64,000 bases of DNA from Puffinus mauretanicus. Its lineage: Eukaryota; Chordata; Aves; Procellariiformes; Procellariidae. A model generated the notes under the pieces. It was not told where the DNA came from. It was given only the letters and a program-made list of their open reading frames with translations, and ran no database searches. The stretch spans positions 974,549-1,038,548 of the forward strand of contig JAJKFH010002781.1 of NCBI GenBank assembly GCA_023333565.1, read 5' to 3'. Below are positions 48,401 to 61,299 of this stretch, in pieces; the first letter of the stretch is position 1, and the number at the start of each line of letters is the position of its first letter. Both the position numbers and the translations under genes were made by a program.

Positions 48401-50345
48401 TAGCACATTTAAAGTCAATCATACCAATGAAAATACATGTGGTTCTGTTCCAGATAACTTCATGTCCTTAGTGAGGTGTCTTGTAGTTACATTGACAACT
48501 GAATGTTCTGACTACTATCAAGTTGGCCCGCTGCCTTTAGTTAACCCAAATGTGGGGTGCCCACTTGATGCCTCAAAGACTCAGTTTCAAAGGGTGGAGA
48601 AAGGACTCTTTGAAAATTAGGTATTTTAAAAAATGTTGTATGCAGGCAATGAAAATCACCCATGTGTCCTGAAAATGTCATTTGTGTTGTTGTTATGTTT
48701 TGTTACTTTTGTTAGATGAGACACCTGAAGGAGACCTTGTTTTGAGACGTGTTCTACTCCTAACAAACTTACAAATATGAGTGCTCTCTTACTGAGGTCA
48801 ATGGAATTTTTGCCATTCACTTCAGTGAACGGAGAATAAAACACACACATATTTGCCCTTTAAGAATGAATCTTCACTGCTCTGAAATTCTAATGTAATA
48901 AAGGACTTAAATGAATATATATCAACATCCTGGTAACTTCCTCTCTGCCTTAAAGATTGATGAAATTCATTATGCTGAAAATCAGGTTAGAAGTTCAAAG
49001 TATCGACTTCACCTTGAGGCTTTCACAGCAATTGTATTATAATTGTGCCTAGTCATAAGCAGCTGTGGCCTAGATATGATGGACCCACCCTGTCTTTCAT
49101 AGGATTGCTTCTCAGGTTGGTAGGAATGAGAGTCTCATTTTTTCCTGTTGAAACCTCTTCTCCACTTGCAGTTTTCATATAAACTGAATGCTTTAATTGT
49201 TTACAAGCCTAACAAAGAGGATATATGTCTAGAAACAAACAAACAAAAAAAAAATACCCAGTGAGGTTAAGATTGCTGTAGCAGTATGTAAAAAACCTGC
49301 AAAAGATGCCAAAGCATCTCTCTTAAAAAATTCCAGACTTCAAATATCCTGGAATCCACGGTGACTTGCATTCACTGTAAAGAAAAGAGGCTGGGAACTT
49401 TGGCTGTAATCCAGCAGAAGGGGGGCTTTGATTCTGTTTTGCACATCGGCTGAAAGTAATAGCATTTATAAAGGTAAGAATGATTGATTGCAAATTTTGC
49501 ACACTCAGGAATATTTCAGATATAACCATTGATTTTAATTGAATGGGATTTTTTTATCCTTAAGAAATAAACAAACCAACCCTCAAAACCAGAAGCTTGA
49601 AAAAAAAAATTAGTTTTTCTAGTCATCCCATGGGATATAAAAGAAAACAGTGTTTATCCCTTCCATTACTATCTTTACCATAATCCTTGCAAACAAATGC
49701 AAGAAGGCAATAAAGTATGTAATCATCTGAGGTCAGTTTTCCAGCAGATTATCGCTTTATGTCCTAACCTTACCTATATATGGTTTTGTTCAGAAAATAT
49801 TTCAGTGATGTTTTTTCCCTATCTTCATGGCACTATAAGTAAGGGTATCCTAACCAGAACTAGAGCTATTTGATGCCACAGCAACAATAATTATCTAACT
49901 AATAATAAATCTAAACTAAATGGAAGATTTTTCAGAGTTAAAAAGAGATATCAATAATGTCTGTAAAACCATACATGTATGCCAAAGTAATGCCTAAGAA
50001 ATGTTATTAATTTCATGCCATTTAAAGTTTATTGAATGCTCTGATTAAATTAAGCTGGGGTTTTGATAGACTAGATCAACATACGAAATAATCGATATAC
50101 CTAGTGTGATAAAAGTCGTCTTTTTATTCTTTTGAGCATTACACTGTTTAATCCATATTACTTCTCTTTGAGTCTTTTTTATATTTTTAGAAACTATTTG
50201 TTTTTAGTTATTAAAAAGACAAATTAAAACATAAGGTTTTATCGTATGGTCTTCAAACCTACATCCACACTCCACAAGGCATAATAGCACAATGGTGCAT
50301 CGATCTGATTCAGTGAAACTCTTGCTATCTATATTGGTTACAGTT
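45405..50345. other. AT-rich desert, no gene seen
   Basis: No supportable gene. An A tract lies at 45485-45497, a (TTTTTG)n run at 46019-46051 and an A tract at about 49242-49253. The stretch at 46740-47045 is slightly richer in G+C but shows no frame or repeat that I can name. Confidence 0.55.
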
Positions 50346-50467
50346 TGGACGGGGCTTTGAGCAGCCTGATCTAGTGAAAGATGCCCCTGCCCCTGGCAGG
50401 GGGTTTGGACTAGATGGTTTTAAAAGTCCCTTCCAATGCAAACCATTCTATGATTCTATGATTTTAT
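50346..50467 (+). mobile_element. CR1 LINE 3' terminal fragment
   Basis: About 120 bp containing the last ORF2 codons (gacggggctttgagcagcct), the 3' UTR and the terminal attctatgattctatgattt. Very short 5'-truncated CR1 copies of this kind are common. Confidence 0.9.
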
Positions 50468-51200
50468 AATTCCATAAAGATGTGCCTTCAAGCCATGTTG
50501 AACTCTGGAATCAACCATGCCAAATTTTCATCGAATCTTACATGTAATGACAGCCAAATTTAAGCAAGTCAAAGAGAATCCATTCCTTTATTAAAAATCC
50601 ATTTACCTTTCTGCCTTGGTGCTGTGTGACAAGATCTCCTGACAGCCTTTTAACCATTAAGAGCATAAAAAACACAAATAACTTTTAAACAGTGAGGCTT
50701 TAGAAGAGTCTGAATCTGCAATCATTTCTGAAGAATATTAATTCAGTTGGTATGAAACTGGCCCAGAGCTGCAGTCCACAATATGCTTTGTAATCCAGCT
50801 TCCCCATTTGTCCAGGCTGGAAGATTGCTGGAGTGTGATGGCTAGCAGTGGAAATCAGGACATTTGGTGGGACAGGGACAAATCCTAAGCATTTGAGTCA
50901 TGCCCTGAGTGTCACCAGGGCAGTAACCACATGAAGGAACTGGAAGAGTCTCCAACATCCCTGAATTTAGATAAATCCATAAGTGTAGTACTAGATACAG
51001 TATAGTAGACAGAGAGACATAGAAAAGAAAAAGATTTTAATTCTTAAAAGTACTTAACTCTAGCAATCCTAAAAGTCTAAGAAATCTAAGGAAAAAGCTA
51101 CTGAAAATACCTAATATGGAACTTTCCCTTAAAAAGCAAAAAAAAAAAAAAAAAGAAAAGAAAAAGAGCTTAATTCCTCCTTGATATCTTGATATCTTCA
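50468..51200. other. No gene seen
   Basis: AT-rich sequence with a 19-base A tract (51137-51155, followed by gaaaagaaaaag) just upstream of the retroviral fragment. No gene is supportable. Confidence 0.5.
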
Positions 51201-51887
51201 ACACTGACATTTCAGGTCACAGCTCTGCTGAGCAAGATGCAGCAAAACACTGAGTTGCCCGGGTAGAGAACCTGGCTGTAAAAGTACGTCACGTAGATGC
51301 TCACGTACCCAAGAGTCGGGCCACTGAAGAACATCAAAACAACCAGCAGGTGAACCAGGCTGCTAAGATTGAAGTGGCTCAGGTGGATCTGGACTAGTAA
51401 CATAAGGGCGAGTTATTTATAGCTCGGTGGGCCCATTATGCCTCAGGCCATCAAGGAAGAGATGCAACATATAGATGGGCTCGTGATCGAGGGGTGGACT
51501 TGACCATGGACACAGGTTATCCATGAATATGAAACGTGCGCTGCAATCAAGCAAGCCAAGCGAGTAAAGCCTCTTTGGTATGGGGGACGATGGTTGAAAT
51601 ATAAATATGGGGAGGCCTGGCAGATTGATTATATCACACTCCCACAAACCCGCCACGGCAAGCGCTATGTGCTCACCATGGTGGAAGCAACCACCGGATG
51701 GCTAGAAACATACCCTGTGCCCCATGCCACTGCCCGGAACACCATCCTGGGCCTTGAAAAGCAAGTCCTATAGCGACATGGCACCCCAGAAAGAATTGAG
51801 TCAGACAATGGGACTAATTTCTGAAACACCCTCATAGACACCTGGGCCGAAGAGCATGGCATTGAGTGGGTATATCACATCCCCTAT
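51201..51887 (+). pseudogene. ERVL-like pol fragment: RNase H end and integrase
   Basis: Integrase inserts retroviral DNA and RNase H degrades the RNA template. The fragment starts within the C-terminal part of RNase H (HVDAH near 51272). Next come two stops, tag taa at 51395-51400, and then the integrase HHCC region, where a tyrosine replaces the first cysteine of the expected C-x2-C pair. A one-base frame change lies at about 51512-51515. The catalytic core has WQIDYI at 51618-51635 (first Asp at 51627) and ESDNGT with the second Asp at 51804, 59 codons later. Further stops are TAG at 51771-51773 and TGA at 51822-51824. The sequence ends before the catalytic Glu because a deletion joins it to an LTR. 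Plainly inactive; the ERVL-like assignment rests on the attached LTR and the integrase style. Confidence 0.85.
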
Positions 51888-52022
51888 CTTTATCTCAACC
51901 CACGAGTTTTTTTTTCCTCACTCTCACCTTTCCAATTCTCTCCCCGCCCCCCTGGGGGGGGGCGGGGGGAGTGAGTGAGCAGCTGCGTGGTACTTGGCTG
52001 CCTGCCAGGTTAAACCACAACG
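51884..52022 (+). mobile_element. 3' part of ERVL-like LTR fused to integrase
   Basis: From ctatctttatctcaacccacgag the sequence matches the final roughly 135 bp of the LTR at 21580-22095: the same ctatctttatctcagcccatgag block, the C/G-rich run (here 51945-51969) and the terminal ctgcctgccaggttaaaccacaac. The rest of pol, any env and most of the LTR are missing. The bases ctat (51884-51887) occur on both sides of the join, consistent with a microhomology-mediated deletion. Confidence 0.85.
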
Positions 52023-53479
52023 TCCCTTTTATCTTAGTTTCCCTTGGTGTTCAGAAGAAAATAGTAATATTTAACCTGTCATTTTGTAAAAAATTAAAAA
52101 GTAGGTGTATGTTTTGGAAATGAAAAGATCAGCATGCAAGCTAAGTAATAGAATTATTTAAGATTATGATACCAGTGTGTATACGGGGGTAGCTCATGTA
52201 AATAGAAAACAAACTAGTGTGTTATTTCAACAATATAAATTGCCAGGAATGAAAAAAACTATTTGAGATAACAGAGGATTACTAATATAACTGTAATTTT
52301 TTTCTCCATGAAAGTCTGCTGTATTACCTCAGAGTACTTACATAAAGAAAATAGCAGTTCTGTTCCTCAATAAATTTTAAGACTGCAAGGTCAGGTCTAT
52401 TACCAGAGGAAGAAACATTTTGTTTGTAATAGAGTCTTCTACAAATCACCATATCCATCCCATATGTAATATAAATCTAGTTAATATTTCTGCTTGACGT
52501 CCGTTGCTTTGGGGATAATCTTCTGGTTTGACAATGCAATATAAGTATAAGGTCATTGGACCTTTGCCTTCTTTTTTTCCCTAGAGCAGAAGACTTGAGA
52601 GACATCTCATGCTCTAAGATATTCCTGAATTATGTTTGTTTAGTGCTCATGCTTTTCAGTTAAGATCAAGGTGTCCCTTGATCACTGATCAGATTGAGCT
52701 ATTGTGAATGATGTCAGTGCCAGATTTTCAAAACAGAGTCAGGAAAATTCTTATGCATTGAAGACTTTCACACCTGATATGATAAGGCTTTCAAGATGTT
52801 TATGCTTCTATGTCACTTAGTAACTTACTTGTTGATCCAATTTTTTTTAAAATTTGCTAGGCAGAATGCCATTCATCAATGGAATGAAACTGCCTCAAGA
52901 AGGATCTTGGAAAATCTCCTGTAACCTATGTTTCTTTGCAAAAAATCAAGAAAATGCTTGAGTGGATTCAATGACAGTCATACCTAGAATTTTGTAGACT
53001 TGGTGTGGGGTGGACAGTCTAAATAACTGCAAAATGTTGACATACAGGGCTAAGAATAGAGAGTATTGTGTTAGAAGTCCTAACAACTGGCCTGTTTATA
53101 AGTTTTACAGGATCAAATAATTAGACAGCATCTGTTAACAGTCCTTAAAACTAAAACAGAATACTAAGATTCCAACTCTCACATCTGAATGCCCTCCGAG
53201 GCAAGGCATACATTCTGATTTTCTTTTTCCTGTCTTTAGCCCACCAAATTACTAACTTTTGTCTTTGATAAGCTGCTTGGGAAAAGCAGCAGTACACAAG
53301 GAACTTAACTTTGCTTTTGAAAGTTGGAAAATGTGGGTCTGGAAGCCCTGAAACAGAGGGAGGAACTGAACCTTCTTCTGATTTTCTCAGAAATACTCTC
53401 ACACTGAAGGAGAGGTGATTGCCATCAAAGCCAGTTGAGTAAGGCCAGTGAAATCTTGGGTTAGTGTTTAAAAAGAACC
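52023..53479. other. AT-rich desert, no gene seen
   Basis: No supportable gene. The minus-strand 114-codon frame at 53151-53495 partly overlaps the CR1 start at 53480 and shows no recognisable domain. Confidence 0.5.
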
Positions 53480-53755
53480 ACGGCCAGCAGGTCAAGGGAG
53501 GTGATTCTCCCCCTCTACTCTGCTCTCATGAGTCTCCACCTGGAGAAATTTCTTTACTGAAAGAGTGATCAGGCCTTGGAACAGGCTGCCCAGGGAAGTG
53601 GTGGAGTCACCATCCCTGGAAGTATTTAAAAGACGTGTAGATGAGGCCCTTAGGGACATGGTGTAGTGGGCATGGTGTGTTGGGTTGATGGTTGGACACG
53701 ATGATCTTAGAGGTCTTTTCCAACCTTAATGATTCTATGATTCTATGATTCTATA
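53480..53755 (+). mobile_element. CR1 LINE with internal deletion
   Basis: Two CR1 segments are joined. 53480-53544 matches the GGCCAGCAGGTCGAGGGAGG through CACCTGGAG block, and 53545-53755 resumes far downstream at the TTCTTTACTGAAAGAGT block and continues to the terminal gattctatgattctat. Comparison with the copies here that span this interval suggests a loss of roughly 300 bp. The 3' UTR carries the ccttagggacatggtgta block of the 25361 subfamily. Confidence 0.88.
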
Positions 53756-56102
53756 CCAGCTAAAGTTGGAAAGTTGCAGGGTCTCCCCCTGCATCTGCTA
53801 ACATAGTTTGTTGAGCAGTGACCACCAGAGTTTTTGAGACCTTTCTTGTATCTTGTAGTCACAGAGCTTAAACTAACCTAGGCTGGGCAACAGTCACTTG
53901 GCCATTAGACAATTGCTAAAACAAGTTAAAACCAGCTCAGGTGTAGGCAAGCTCAGACAGGTCCTGAGACCCTGCACTGTCAGATCAATGCAAAGCCTGT
54001 GGCCTTTTACTAGTAACAGTGTTTCACAATAATGGTGTTTCCTTAATCTAAACCACTGTTTTAATGTTTATGTAAGGTAGGTTGGGAAATCTGCTTTTTA
54101 TATTTTTTCATTGTTAAAATAGCCATGATATTACTTATTTATACTCCTGGAAACTGGAGAACAGTTATTGCAGACTTCATCACTGGAAAATGTTTACACA
54201 GATGGAAAGAGTTAGTAGTTCTACATAAAGCAGAAACTTTTTGAAGATGTGAACACTGTGGTTGGCATAAAACTTTATTTTATATTTGCATGGAATATTT
54301 TAGTGGGGATTTACAGGCTATGTAAGTTTTTAAAATGTTTTAGCTTTTTATTAATACAACTATTTTTGTGCTTCTTACACACTCTTGAAGGCTTGTATAA
54401 GTACAGAGAAATTAAGGATTAAACTAAAGTATGCTTCATTAACTTTATATTTCAAAATAACACAAAAGATTCCTGTAAGATTTTGAAAAATACTACAATT
54501 CTATGTAAGTAGGTTCATTTAATTACAAATGAGGTTTGCCTTTTAAACATTTGCCTAGGTGTCACATTTGTTGGCATTAAGTTCAAGCAAAACCAAGGAT
54601 AGTGTCAGAGAAGACATTGCTAGCTCTACATAAATGCACTTGATACCATTTTTAAAAAGACCAAAATTGTTTCAGTTTCAACAAATTACAAATCTTACAT
54701 CGAATACTAAAATTTATAAGTATTTGGAGGTTCATTTGCTCAATGAAACAACTCAAATTAATTAAACCTTCAAAGTTCATAGCTTGTAAACAGTTGCAAG
54801 ATTGTATATTTTGTTTAAAATTCTTATATCATGGTGTTCAAATGTTTAAATTTTTCTATTTTCTTTTAAAAACAAACAAGAAAACTTTTCAAGTACATAT
54901 AGGCACCTACACACATGCACAAAACTCTATGGATAAATTAAACTGAAATATTGGTCAGGAATGGAAATGTATTACTTTAAGCACTTTTCTTACTGTTAAA
55001 ACCATTAAAACGTAGCACTGAAATAACAGAATGCATTTTGATCACCAAGACAGTAACCTACTATTTAATAAATTGCTTAACAGAAGAAGGAATCTAGACC
55101 AGCTTCAGCTGACTGGCCAGTAATTGACTGATATCCAGGCAAGTAACAAGGTCAGGTTACCTTCAAAATGCCTGGAGATTAAAAAAAAAAAAAAGTTTAA
55201 AAAAATGGAAAGAGAGAAAGAGAGAAAGGAATGAAAAATAGAATGTGCAATGTAAGGCTGACATATACACAAAGTAGTTGATATAGTACAATATAATACA
55301 ACTTGACACTAACCTCAGACAGAAAAAATTTTGATAAAATATTATGTTTCCTTAATTCATCTTAATTAATCTTTGCTTAAGATCTTTCTGTGATTCTTTT
55401 TCTCTGCTTATTACTAGGGCTTGGAGTAAGCAAAATATGTTAGTTACAAATCAGATTAAAGTTGTGAGAACAGCTTGCTTGGCAAATGGAGCAACAAATC
55501 AGACATTGTAGCATAAAACTTTGGGTTAAAGCAGAATAGTGTAATGACTTAGGGGGAAGTAAGCATATTAAGTAATAATAAAACATATCGTCATATAATA
55601 TCTATTACATAAACCAAAAGACAGTTGCATTATATCTGAAAGAAATGTAGCACCATTACTAATCACATCCAATACTTTTCACAAATGGGTTATATGATTT
55701 ATGGAAACCATCAAACAATGTATAAATCAGTGATATAATCCATATTCAGAACTTATAAATCAGTGAAATAATTTCTAGATATACATGGTTTATAAACCTA
55801 TCATATGATTTAGTGTAGGTGTCAGTACACAGTTAAGAAAAATTGAGATGTAATTACATCTGTTCTTAAGAACAGCTTTTAAAGTACTTTTTTAAATGGC
55901 CACAAGCACATTATATGGAACAGCAATATTAATACCTGCTCCCATCCTAGATTGTGGAAACTGTGCAAAACTCTACAGAAATAATTCCAGTTACTGTGAG
56001 AAAAAGATGATTTGATAATGTGGGTAGCAAGGCTCATGTTACTTTTCTAAGTCAAAAGTATTCCTCTCTGAAAATTAGAAAGGCAAAATGTGTTATAGTC
56101 AA
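53756..56102. other. AT-rich desert, no gene seen
   Basis: No supportable gene. An A tract lies at 55180-55194 followed by a GAAAGAGA-type purine run to about 55229. A 33-bp spaced near-duplication (tataaatcagtgatataat / tataaatcagtgaaataat) lies at 55721-55773. Confidence 0.5.
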
Positions 56103-56957
56103 GGGCAGGGCTGCCATCCAGAGGGACCCAAACAGACTAGAAGAAAGGACCAACAGGAACCTCATGAAACACCAAAAAAGAAAACTGCAAAGTGCTTCAC
56201 GTGAACAGACTAACCCCTGGCAATAGTACAGGCTGGGGACTGGCTGGCCAGGCAGCAACTCTGATGAAAAGGACTTGACAGTCCTGGTGGACAGTAGGCT
56301 ACAAATAAGTCATTAGTCACCTTCGTTTGTAGTGATGAAGGCAAACAGCATATTGGGCTGTATCAACAGAAGTGCAGCCAGTAGATTGAGGGAAGTGATT
56401 ATTCCCCTTGGTGCTTTCTGTATCTGGAATACTGTGCCCAGTTTTGGGTCCTCCAGGAGTGATGTTGAAGAAGTTGACGGAGTTCAACGGAGATGAACCA
56501 TTAACTAAGATGGTCAGGAACTGGAGCGCTTGCACTGTGGTGAGATGCTAAGTGAGTGTGACTTGTACAGGCTGGAGAAGAGATGACTTTTGCTGGCAGG
56601 GGGTGGGGGTGCTAACAACCACCTGCTAGTGCCTATGAGGGGGTTAATAGGAAAACTGAGGTAGGCTTTGTATTGAGACGCGCAGCAGGAAAATGAGAGA
56701 CAACAGTCACAAATTGAAAGGTTCTGAGTAGATATAAGGAGGAATAAAAACCAACACTATGAGAATAGCTAGGCATTGGTACAGGTTTCTTAGAGAGCTT
56801 GTGGAATCTTCATCCCTGGAGGTTTTCAAGACACAAATGGACAAAGCCCTGAGCATCTTGATGTGAATTCAGACATGTCTCTGCTTTGAGCACGAGATTG
56901 GACTAGAGAAATGCCAAAGGCCCTTAAAACCTCAGTGTTTTGACGACCTATGATTCT
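56103..56957 (+). mobile_element. Old, degenerate CR1 LINE
   Basis: About 855 bp of strongly diverged CR1 in sense orientation. Landmarks in order are ctgccatccagagggaccc, aagtgcttcacgtgaa, a gcatattgggctgtatcaa block, gccagtagattgagggaagtgatt, tatctggaatactgtgccca, caggctggagaagagatgac, tcatccctggaggttttcaag, and a decayed 3' end acctatgattct. Indels and stops break every frame. It reaches further 5' than most copies here, but the terminal octamer repeat is reduced to one unit, so it is older than the other ATTCTATGAT copies. Confidence 0.85.
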
Positions 56958-59900
56958 TCTTTTTTCTGTTTTGAAACATTTCAATATTCAGCATTTGTTT
57001 TGTTCTGCAGCAGGATAGAAATTAAAGTGTTATTCCACAGAGGCGAGTAGTACCAATAGATACCGCACAGTCTCCAGGCTCTTTGGTGACCAATACCACT
57101 TTAGGTCTTGGGATCTGTTATGCCTCGGCTGAAACAGAGATTAGAGTTATAAATGGCAGTGATATTTTAGTAAAGTTATATAAATATACCAGTTTGATAT
57201 TCCAAAAGCAAGCAGTGAAAAATGTGTAAACTCTTTAGTCCAAAAGAATGCAAATACAATAACTTATATATATTCTTCAATGCAACACTAGAGGTTAACC
57301 AGGTTTAAGTGACTAGAGATTATTAAAAAGAAATTATGAAGTAAGAGTGTATACTGGACCAGGCATAGGCCAATAATAAGTATTAATTCTGCAGCTGACA
57401 GCTTTGGTTGGGATTGGGTTCAGACAAGTAGAGGCCAATGAGTTATGTTTAGTTTTTGATTCAGCGCAGATCATCAAGGAAAGATAAAGAGTTATGAGCT
57501 CACAGTCTAAGCACATGTTTGAGACAGAGGTCATAGGGCCTGTAGTAATTCTGAGTCTGCTTTGGGTCTCTGAGTCTGCTTAATTGAAGGTTGATACAAA
57601 TAAGGACCATAAGAGTAGTTTAAGGGTGTATTTCTGGTTTGAATGAAACTAGTAAAAAGCTCTATGATCAGGATAAATATGGATTTAGAGTTCAGTTTAG
57701 AGTATGATCCAACAGGAATAGATGAGGTGGATTTATTGCCTTTTGAAGGCTAAATTGAATACTGACCCAAACAGAAATAATCCATAAAAATGTAGTTCTG
57801 GAGGGGGCAGAATTGCTCTTTATCAGGTTTTTAAGATGTTATTAAGAACTGAAGCCAAGTAAATTTGACCTTTGTACCAGACAAATTGACAGGAAATATA
57901 GTAAAGACTAACTAATAAATATATGGATTAATATGATATATTGTGGATTCAGATGATACACAGTTCTTTTTCAAAAGACTTTCAACAAAGTCTTTTTTCT
58001 GAAGGCTCTTAAAGAAACTAAACTGTCATGGTATAGAAGGGAAAGGGAACTATGATATGCAGTTATAATTATACAATCAGAAGACCATCTTTTAAGATTC
58101 AGACTAAGGAAGTAGGATGATCAGACATTTGCAACACCATCTTTACATGAAAATAACTCTTCAGCCTAGAAAAGATGTAACTGAACAGTGACACAAAAAA
58201 GACAATATAATGACAAATTTTACTAAAAAGATAAAAGGAAGAAACTTCTCACTCTGTAAAAAGAAAAAGTTAACACCTAATGAAATGATGTAGCAGCAGA
58301 TTTAGAACAGCAAAAAACCCCATTTTCATTCACACTATACTTACTGTATCTTGGAGCTCTTTGCTAATATTTGCTCTCAAAGTCAAAGTATAAATAGGCA
58401 CTCCCAAGATGGTCTATAACAACTTTCAGAAAAGGAAGTTCCTAATCTGTTATTTGACAGAAGGTAGGAATGTATAGCAGAAGAATGATCCTTTTAATGA
58501 TCTGTTAACAACAACGAAGTGGTAAGATTTTAGACTAGGCAGAGGTTTGGGCTAGACAGACATTATTTCTTTAGCATAAATCTGTAGTCCAAACTTTATA
58601 GCACTTTCATGGGAAAAAATGTCAAAACAAAGCTCCACAGAACAAGCACAGAATTTCATATAAGCTAAATATAACCATTTTAAAACTATAGCATAGTTAA
58701 ACCTAGACATCTAGATCCCTTCTGGAGTAATTTGGGAGAAAAAGTACCTCCAGCCCAGAAGAAGCTATGTCACTTTACTTACTATAGATATGTACCTTGG
58801 AAGGGGATTAATTCAACTACCTGCCTTTCCTTTAAATTTTTAAATGTGATGAATATTTTTCATATCTAAAATCTTTCTAAGGTCACCTGCTATTTTTGGG
58901 GGGGCTTTATATTCTTTAATTGGGACTCTGACAAAGAAAGTTCAATTGTTGATGCTATCCCAACCATACCAGCCTGTGATCTGTATGCTTTCCAGGATTT
59001 TATCTAGTAATAATACAATAATAATAAAATTGTCTGAAACATGAGTGTTTTAAAGGCCAGTTTTGATCAAGGAAGGGATGTATTTGTTTAAAGGGGGGCC
59101 AGATTTTAGTATGACTGCGATAACTAGTGGGTGAACTGGCTTATTTGAAAGAAATAGTTATTTTAAATATTAAACCCTTACACTTTCATGTCATTACACT
59201 ACTGTTATTCCTGATATTTTCAACTAATTCTTCACAGATGTATTCTTGAAACCAAAAGATGTACTCTGTTCTAAGTCTGGTTTTGCTAAAGTGTATAACT
59301 GTTATATAACTGGTTTATGTTCTTAAAATGTCTCCCAGAGTAAAACTTTTTTTTTTTTAATTTTTATTCTTTTATTCTAATTCACTGAATGCCTTATGTA
59401 GTAGTTCTTCTAATTATTAATACTAGTTTGCCACTGGAATCAGTATGCCTGGATTTATTTGGAATAGTTTTAGGCATTTTTAAAAACGTATTTTAGAAGA
59501 TGTAATGAATGACCTTCCTTATGTTACCTTACAAAAAAATAGAACTGTTGGGTTGCTTTTTTTAAGCTGTTGATCCTAGAAGCATATGGAGAAATTACAC
59601 AGTACAAGCTTTATATTTCATCACCTCATCAGAATAATGAAATAGTACATTAGGCATTCAACCAACATTGCAATCCAATGGCTACACCTTGGGTGTGCTG
59701 ACTCAACTTCTATAGTGAAGGATGGAAGCAGATGATAACTTACATATTAAAAGCAGAACATGCTGCAATTAGTGGGGAATAGGCAAAATAAAAAATTTCT
59801 TTCCAGGTTAAAAAATGTACACAATTTCAAAAGAGAAATGAAAGAAGATGCAACTGAGTTGTTAAAAAACAATTAACCATGCCGTCAGCATTTCAGGTTA

Positions 59901-60915
59901 AACGTGTTAAGAAATACTATTTAAAGAATAGGAACTGATTTCAAGTTTTATGTTTATTACAGTCCAGATGGGAAAACACAGGATAGTATGTAGATAAACA
60001 GGAACATGCTGGGGCAGAAAAAGAAAGACAGTCATAGCTTTTTTTACTGTAGTTAAGATGTTTGTTAGGCTTTTACTTGGTTTGGTTGTTTGTTATATTT
60101 TAGAATTTCCTTGCTACACTAGTAAAAAATTTTTTAATTTGATTGTGTAAAGGCTTTACCTTTTCATAGTTAGACAGTTCAGTGTGTGACTGTGTACCTA
60201 AACGTAGTTTCAGTGAAGGTAACTTCATCTTGGATGACTATCAAACTATGGGGCTATCAAACTGGGAGTACATTCTAGGGTTCTTCCACTCACTTAGCTT
60301 TGCTTGAATTCAATAGGTTAATGTCGTAGAAACTTTGGAAGTTAAAATGTTGGACATATAAGTAATATTTCACTGATTCCCAGCAGGAACTATGAATAGC
60401 AGTCGTGTACTGTTATTTAGATGTTGATTTTAGCTTGCACATTTTTTACAGTAAGGTTTTATACAGTTATGTTAATCGATGAACCAAATTCCCATGACAC
60501 TTTGCTCTTCAGGTTTAGGACTGGCTAAACTTATGACCTCTAGCCTAGCTGATTCTTTTGGGAACTCATTAGTCTGTGTATCTAGAAATGCCTTTTATAG
60601 CAAATGTGACTGATTTGTACATACTGTCATTTTCCATATTCTTTTTTTAAAATACCAGAGTTACTGGCAAAGCAGTTATCAGCAAAGACCCATGTGACTG
60701 ATATTTCCAGTCATTGGTATTTCTGTTTTCAAAGAGAAGCAGATGGGAATTATGTAATTCTGTGGAAATGAGTGAACTATAGGCTTCAGAGGGGGTATAA
60801 ACTTGAATAGCTAATTATGCATTATGGACTTACTGTATTTTTGCTGTCGTTCTGTAGGGGACGAGAGAGCACAGGGACCAAGTAATAAATTTATCCACTG
60901 GTTGATTAGTGTCTT
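56958..60915. other. AT-rich desert, no gene seen
   Basis: No supportable gene. A T tract lies at about 59349-59360. No recognisable transposon remains until the LTR at 60916. Confidence 0.5.
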
Positions 60916-60992
60916 TGTTGCAGAATGGCTGAGGGAACGCGGTCACGGCTCCATGGAGGAGCCTTGCAATTCAATTTTGACATAAGTTAGCC

Positions 60993-61068
60993 AGACTAGG
61001 CCGCAGTGAAATACTCTCAGATCAGGCCGCAGTGAAACTTTCCCAGACTAGGCCTGTGTGAAAAGCCT
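60993..61068 (+). repeat. Triplicated 26-bp U3 motif
   Basis: Three head-to-tail units start at 60993, 61019 and 61045, each opening agactaggcc or agatcaggcc, followed by gcagtgaa in the first two and tgtgtgaa in the third. Tandem U3 repeats often act as retroviral enhancers. Confidence 0.85.
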
Positions 61069-61271
61069 GAGTCATTCTGATAAAGGAGAACAAGAAGGCC
61101 GTACTGACCTTGCACGGTGCAGAAAAACAACCTTTGAAGAAAACACTAAGGAAAAACAGGATGGACACCTGGACCACGTAGCAGTAGCCAAGTAGGAGGG
61201 GTATGGTAATGTAGTTTGTAGAGCTAAGCCAATAATTGTGTGACAAGTGTGCATAAAGTAGAACTTAGTGC

Positions 61272-61299
61272 ATAAATACATGTAGGATTCTGCAATAAA
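61272..61299 (+). promoter_or_regulatory. LTR TATA box and poly(A) signal
   Basis: ataaata at 61272-61278 and aataaa at 61294-61299. Confidence 0.6.
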
